Source: Burkholderiaceae bacterium (lineage in GTDB: Bacteria; Pseudomonadota; Gammaproteobacteria; Burkholderiales; Burkholderiaceae_E). From it: a DNA stretch of 64,000 nucleotides. The stretch lies in the NCBI GenBank assembly GCA_027493945.1, contig JAOSJU010000001.1, forward strand, positions 930,001 to 994,000, in the 5' to 3' direction. The notes under the pieces are model-generated. The model ran no database searches. It was not told where the DNA came from and worked only from the letters and a program-made list of their open reading frames with translations. Position numbers and translations under genes: made by a program. The first letter of the stretch is position 1; every line of letters begins with the position of its first letter. Shown in pieces: positions 61,670 to 64,000 of this stretch.

Positions 61670-63612
61670 ATGTGCGGAATCGCCGGGATCTACCGGTTCG
61701 GCCACGGTACTACCGATTTATCCCTGCAGGAAGCGGTCGATTTCATGACCGACACCCTCGGGCATCGCGGTCCCGACTCGCGGGGCACCTGGGTGGATCC
61801 GGCGGCCGGCGTCGCAATCGGGCACCGCCGCCTGGCCATCAGGGACCTCTCGCCGACCGGCCACCAGCCCATGGTGTCCTCCTGCGGACGGTTCGTCATC
61901 GCATACAACGGCGAGGTTTATTCGCACCTGGAGATTGCCCGCGACCTCGCGCAGTACGGGCGGCATCCACGGGGAACGTCCGACACCGCCGTCATTGTCG
62001 AAGCGTGCGCCGAATGGGGCGTCGAGCGCACGGTCCAGCGTTTGATCGGGATGTTCGCGATTGCGCTGTTCGACCGCGAAAGGCGCGAGCTGATCCTGAT
62101 CCGCGACCGGCTGGGCATCAAGCCGCTTTATTGGGGCCTTTTCGACGGCATCTTCCTGTTTGGCTCGGAACTGAAGGCGCTACGCGCCGCACCGGGGTGG
62201 AGGCCGCGCATCGATCGCAACGCCATGTCCGCGTTCATGCGGCACAACTACATCCCCGCGCCGCACTCGATCTATCAGGGGGTCTCCAAGCTGGAGCCGG
62301 GTTGCCTGCTGCGCATCGGACCAGGCGGTGCGGTGACGCACTCGCGGTTCTGGGACTTGCGCACGATCGTCGAGCGCGGCATCGCTTCGCCGTCGCGCGC
62401 TCGCGACGAGGAGCAGATCGAACAGCTCGACGAATTGCTGGGCGACGCAGTGCGCAGGCGGATGGTTTCCGACGTGCCCTCGGAACCCTGCTGTCCGGCG
62501 GGATCGACTCGTCGCTGGTCACTGCCCTGATGGCCGAGCAGAGCGATCGGCCGATCAACACATTCTCGATCGGCTTCTCGGAAAAGGAATACGACGAGGC
62601 TCCCTACGCACGGAAGATCGCGAGCCACCTCGGCACGCATCACACCGAACTGTACGTCGAGCCGCGACACGCCCTCGATCTGGTCGACAGGCTCCCGTAC
62701 TGGTACGACGAGCCATTCGCGGATTCGTCGCAGATCCCCACCGCAATGGTGTGCGAACTGACCCGCCGGCACGTGACGGTGGTCCTCTCCGGCGACGGAG
62801 GCGACGAGTTGTTTGCCGGCTACAATCGATACACGCTCGGCCTGGAGATGTGGAACAAGGCGAACCTCGCGCCGTACCCCGTTCGCCGCGCCGCTGCTCG
62901 GGCACTGCTCTCGCAACCGACGAGCCGGCTCGACGCGCTTGCCCGCGCGCTTCCGTCCCGCTGGCGACCGCCCCAGCTCGGGAGCAAGCTGCACAAGTTC
63001 GCCAATGCGATCTCGCTGGACGATCCGGATGCGATGTACCGTCGAATGCTCAGCCACTGGCACGAACCCGACCAGATCGTCTTGGGAAGCCGCGAGTCGA
63101 AGGGAATCCTCTGGGATCCGACTGTCTCGAAGTCGATTCCCGATTTCCTCGATCGGATGCAGTTCCTCGACACTGTCACCTATCTCCCGGACGACATCCT
63201 GACCAAGGTCGACCGTGCGAGCATGCGCGTCGCCCTCGAGGCACGCGTCCCCCTGCTCGATCATCGCGTCGTCGAGTGCGCGTGGAACATGCCGCAACGA
63301 ATGAAGGTGCGTGACGGGTCGAGCAAGTGGGCACTCAGGCAGGTGCTGTACAAGCGGGTCCCGCGTGACCTGATCGAGCGACCGAAAATGGGATTCGGCG
63401 TGCCGTTCGACCAATGGTTGCGCGGTCCGCTGCGCGACTGGGCCGAGTACCTGCTCGACGAGCGCCGCCTGCAGCGCCAGGATCTCTTTGCCGTCGCGCC
63501 AATCCGCGAGCGCTGGCTGTCCCACCTTGGCGGCGCCAACTGGGGGTACCCGCTGTGGAACGTCCTGATGGCGCAGGCATGGATCGAGGCCAACCCACAG
63601 GTGGACCTGTGA
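61670..63612 (+). CDS. asparagine synthetase-like glutamine amidotransferase (frame broken near 62479)
   Basis: With the frame repaired the protein has about 648 residues. The N-terminal glutaminase starts with the catalytic Cys2 (MCGIAGIYRFG) and contains GHRGPDSRG, GHRRLAI and YNGEVYS. The synthetase domain has the ATP loop LSGGIDSSLVTALMA and LSGDGGDELFAGYNRY. The frame breaks in SDVPLGTLLSGGIDSS: gccctcgg at 62476-62483 should read gcccctcgg, one C lost from a run. In polysaccharide clusters such AsnB-like proteins amidate sugar acids or other glycan parts instead of making free asparagine. Confidence 0.9.
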
Positions 63613-64000
63613 TCGCGCTGGCATCCCCGGCTGCGGCGCTTTATGCCCGACGCGAACTCATCGGCGAACTGGCGCGCCGGGAACTGCGCGATCGGCACAC
63701 CGGCCAGCTGCTCGGCGTGCTTTGGGCCTACGGCCATCCGCTCCTGCTGATGCTGCTCTACACGTTCCTGTTCGCCTACGTGTTTCCCGCGCGGGCCGGC
63801 ATCGGCAGCGGCATTCGCGACTACTCGGTGAATGTCTTCGCCGGCATCGTGCCGTGGCTCGCATTCCGGGACATCCTGGCACGATCGCCGTCGATACTGG
63901 TCGGCCACGCCAACTCTGGTCAAGCAGATCGTCTTCCCGACGGAGGTGCTTCCGGTGAAGACAGCCCTCGCCAGCGCGCTGCCATTCAGCGTCGGCCTCG
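63609..64000 (+). CDS. polysaccharide ABC transporter permease (Wzm/KpsM-like), partial, frame broken near 63915
   Basis: The gene starts with GTG overlapping the previous stop (GTGA) and runs off the right edge. Residues read ELARRELRDRHTGQLLGVLWAYGHPLLLMLLYTFLFAYVF and NVFAGIVPWLAFRDI, typical of ABC2-type exporters of O-antigen or capsule. The continuation LVKQIVFPTEVLPVKTALASAL is in another frame. Removing one T from aactctggtc at 63912-63920 (to aacctggtc) restores it, again in a CCTGG context. It indicates ABC-transporter-dependent export of the polysaccharide made here. Confidence 0.88.
   Translation, partial: MIALASPAAALYARRELIGELARRELRDRHTGQLLGVLWAYGHPLLLMLLYTFLFAYVFPARAGIGSGIRDYSVNVFAGIVPWLAFRDILARSPSILVGHANSGQADRLPDGGASGEDSPRQRAAIQRRP

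Overview
The window is a very GC-rich bacterial chromosome segment with a dense, housekeeping-type gene complement. Several gene neighbourhoods are ones I associate with Betaproteobacteria, order Burkholderiales: pepN followed by fbp, thiS-thiG-trmB, pcm-rhodanese-tolC next to waaA, and an H-NS-type protein with a YRN.KTGETWSGRGR core. This assignment is inference from gene content and order. No transposase, integrase, rRNA or CRISPR array is visible.

Left part (1-24,000): an Ada/AlkA-type repair gene runs off the left edge (-). It is followed by pyruvate carboxylase (-), a secreted subtilase with a separate overlapping propeptide-like gene, an MgtC/DUF4010 membrane protein, a DUF4136 lipoprotein (-), pepN and fbp. 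Next come a PatZ-like acyltransferase paired with an HDAC-family deacetylase (both -), tRNA-Gly(CCC), a shortened phospholipase D-like lipoprotein, thiS-thiG-trmB, and uppP, thiD, a phosphodiesterase and a glycine-zipper protein (all -). Middle part (24,000-42,500): asmA-like, pncA, a SUMF1-fold protein, a fabA-fabB-fabI operon, and thiC (-) behind a TPP riboswitch. Then follows a TetR-adaptor-RND efflux operon with a palindromic operator, pcm, rhodanese, tolC, and waaA (-).

Right part (42,800-64,000) is a surface-polysaccharide region. It holds rmlB-rmlC-rmlD for dTDP-L-rhamnose. A convergent operon contains every activity needed for CMP-pseudaminic acid (pseB, pseC, pseF, a fused pseG-pseH, pseI) and starts with two glycosyltransferase-like genes. 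An H-NS gene follows, then a cluster of PIN-domain toxin genes with their antitoxins around a phosphomannomutase gene. The end holds a WbpM/CapD-type dehydratase, a WecA-like sugar-phosphate transferase, an AsnB-like amidotransferase and the start of a polysaccharide ABC exporter.

Two window-wide signals stand out. First, four large intergenic elements are built from long inverted repeats. Two copies of a roughly 260-bp three-way-junction element (20200-20455 and 42520-42787) carry compensatory base-pair changes. Two composite elements (12695-13343 and 30604-31452) contain near-perfect 90-bp and 108-bp hairpin arms. Three of the four lie between convergent genes. Second, about 13 single-site frame disruptions fall in otherwise conserved genes, repeatedly in the same contexts (CCTGG, and a shortened T or A run in GCGCTTTTCGAGC). 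That pattern fits systematic sequencing or consensus error better than real gene decay, so I annotate these as single genes with broken frames.
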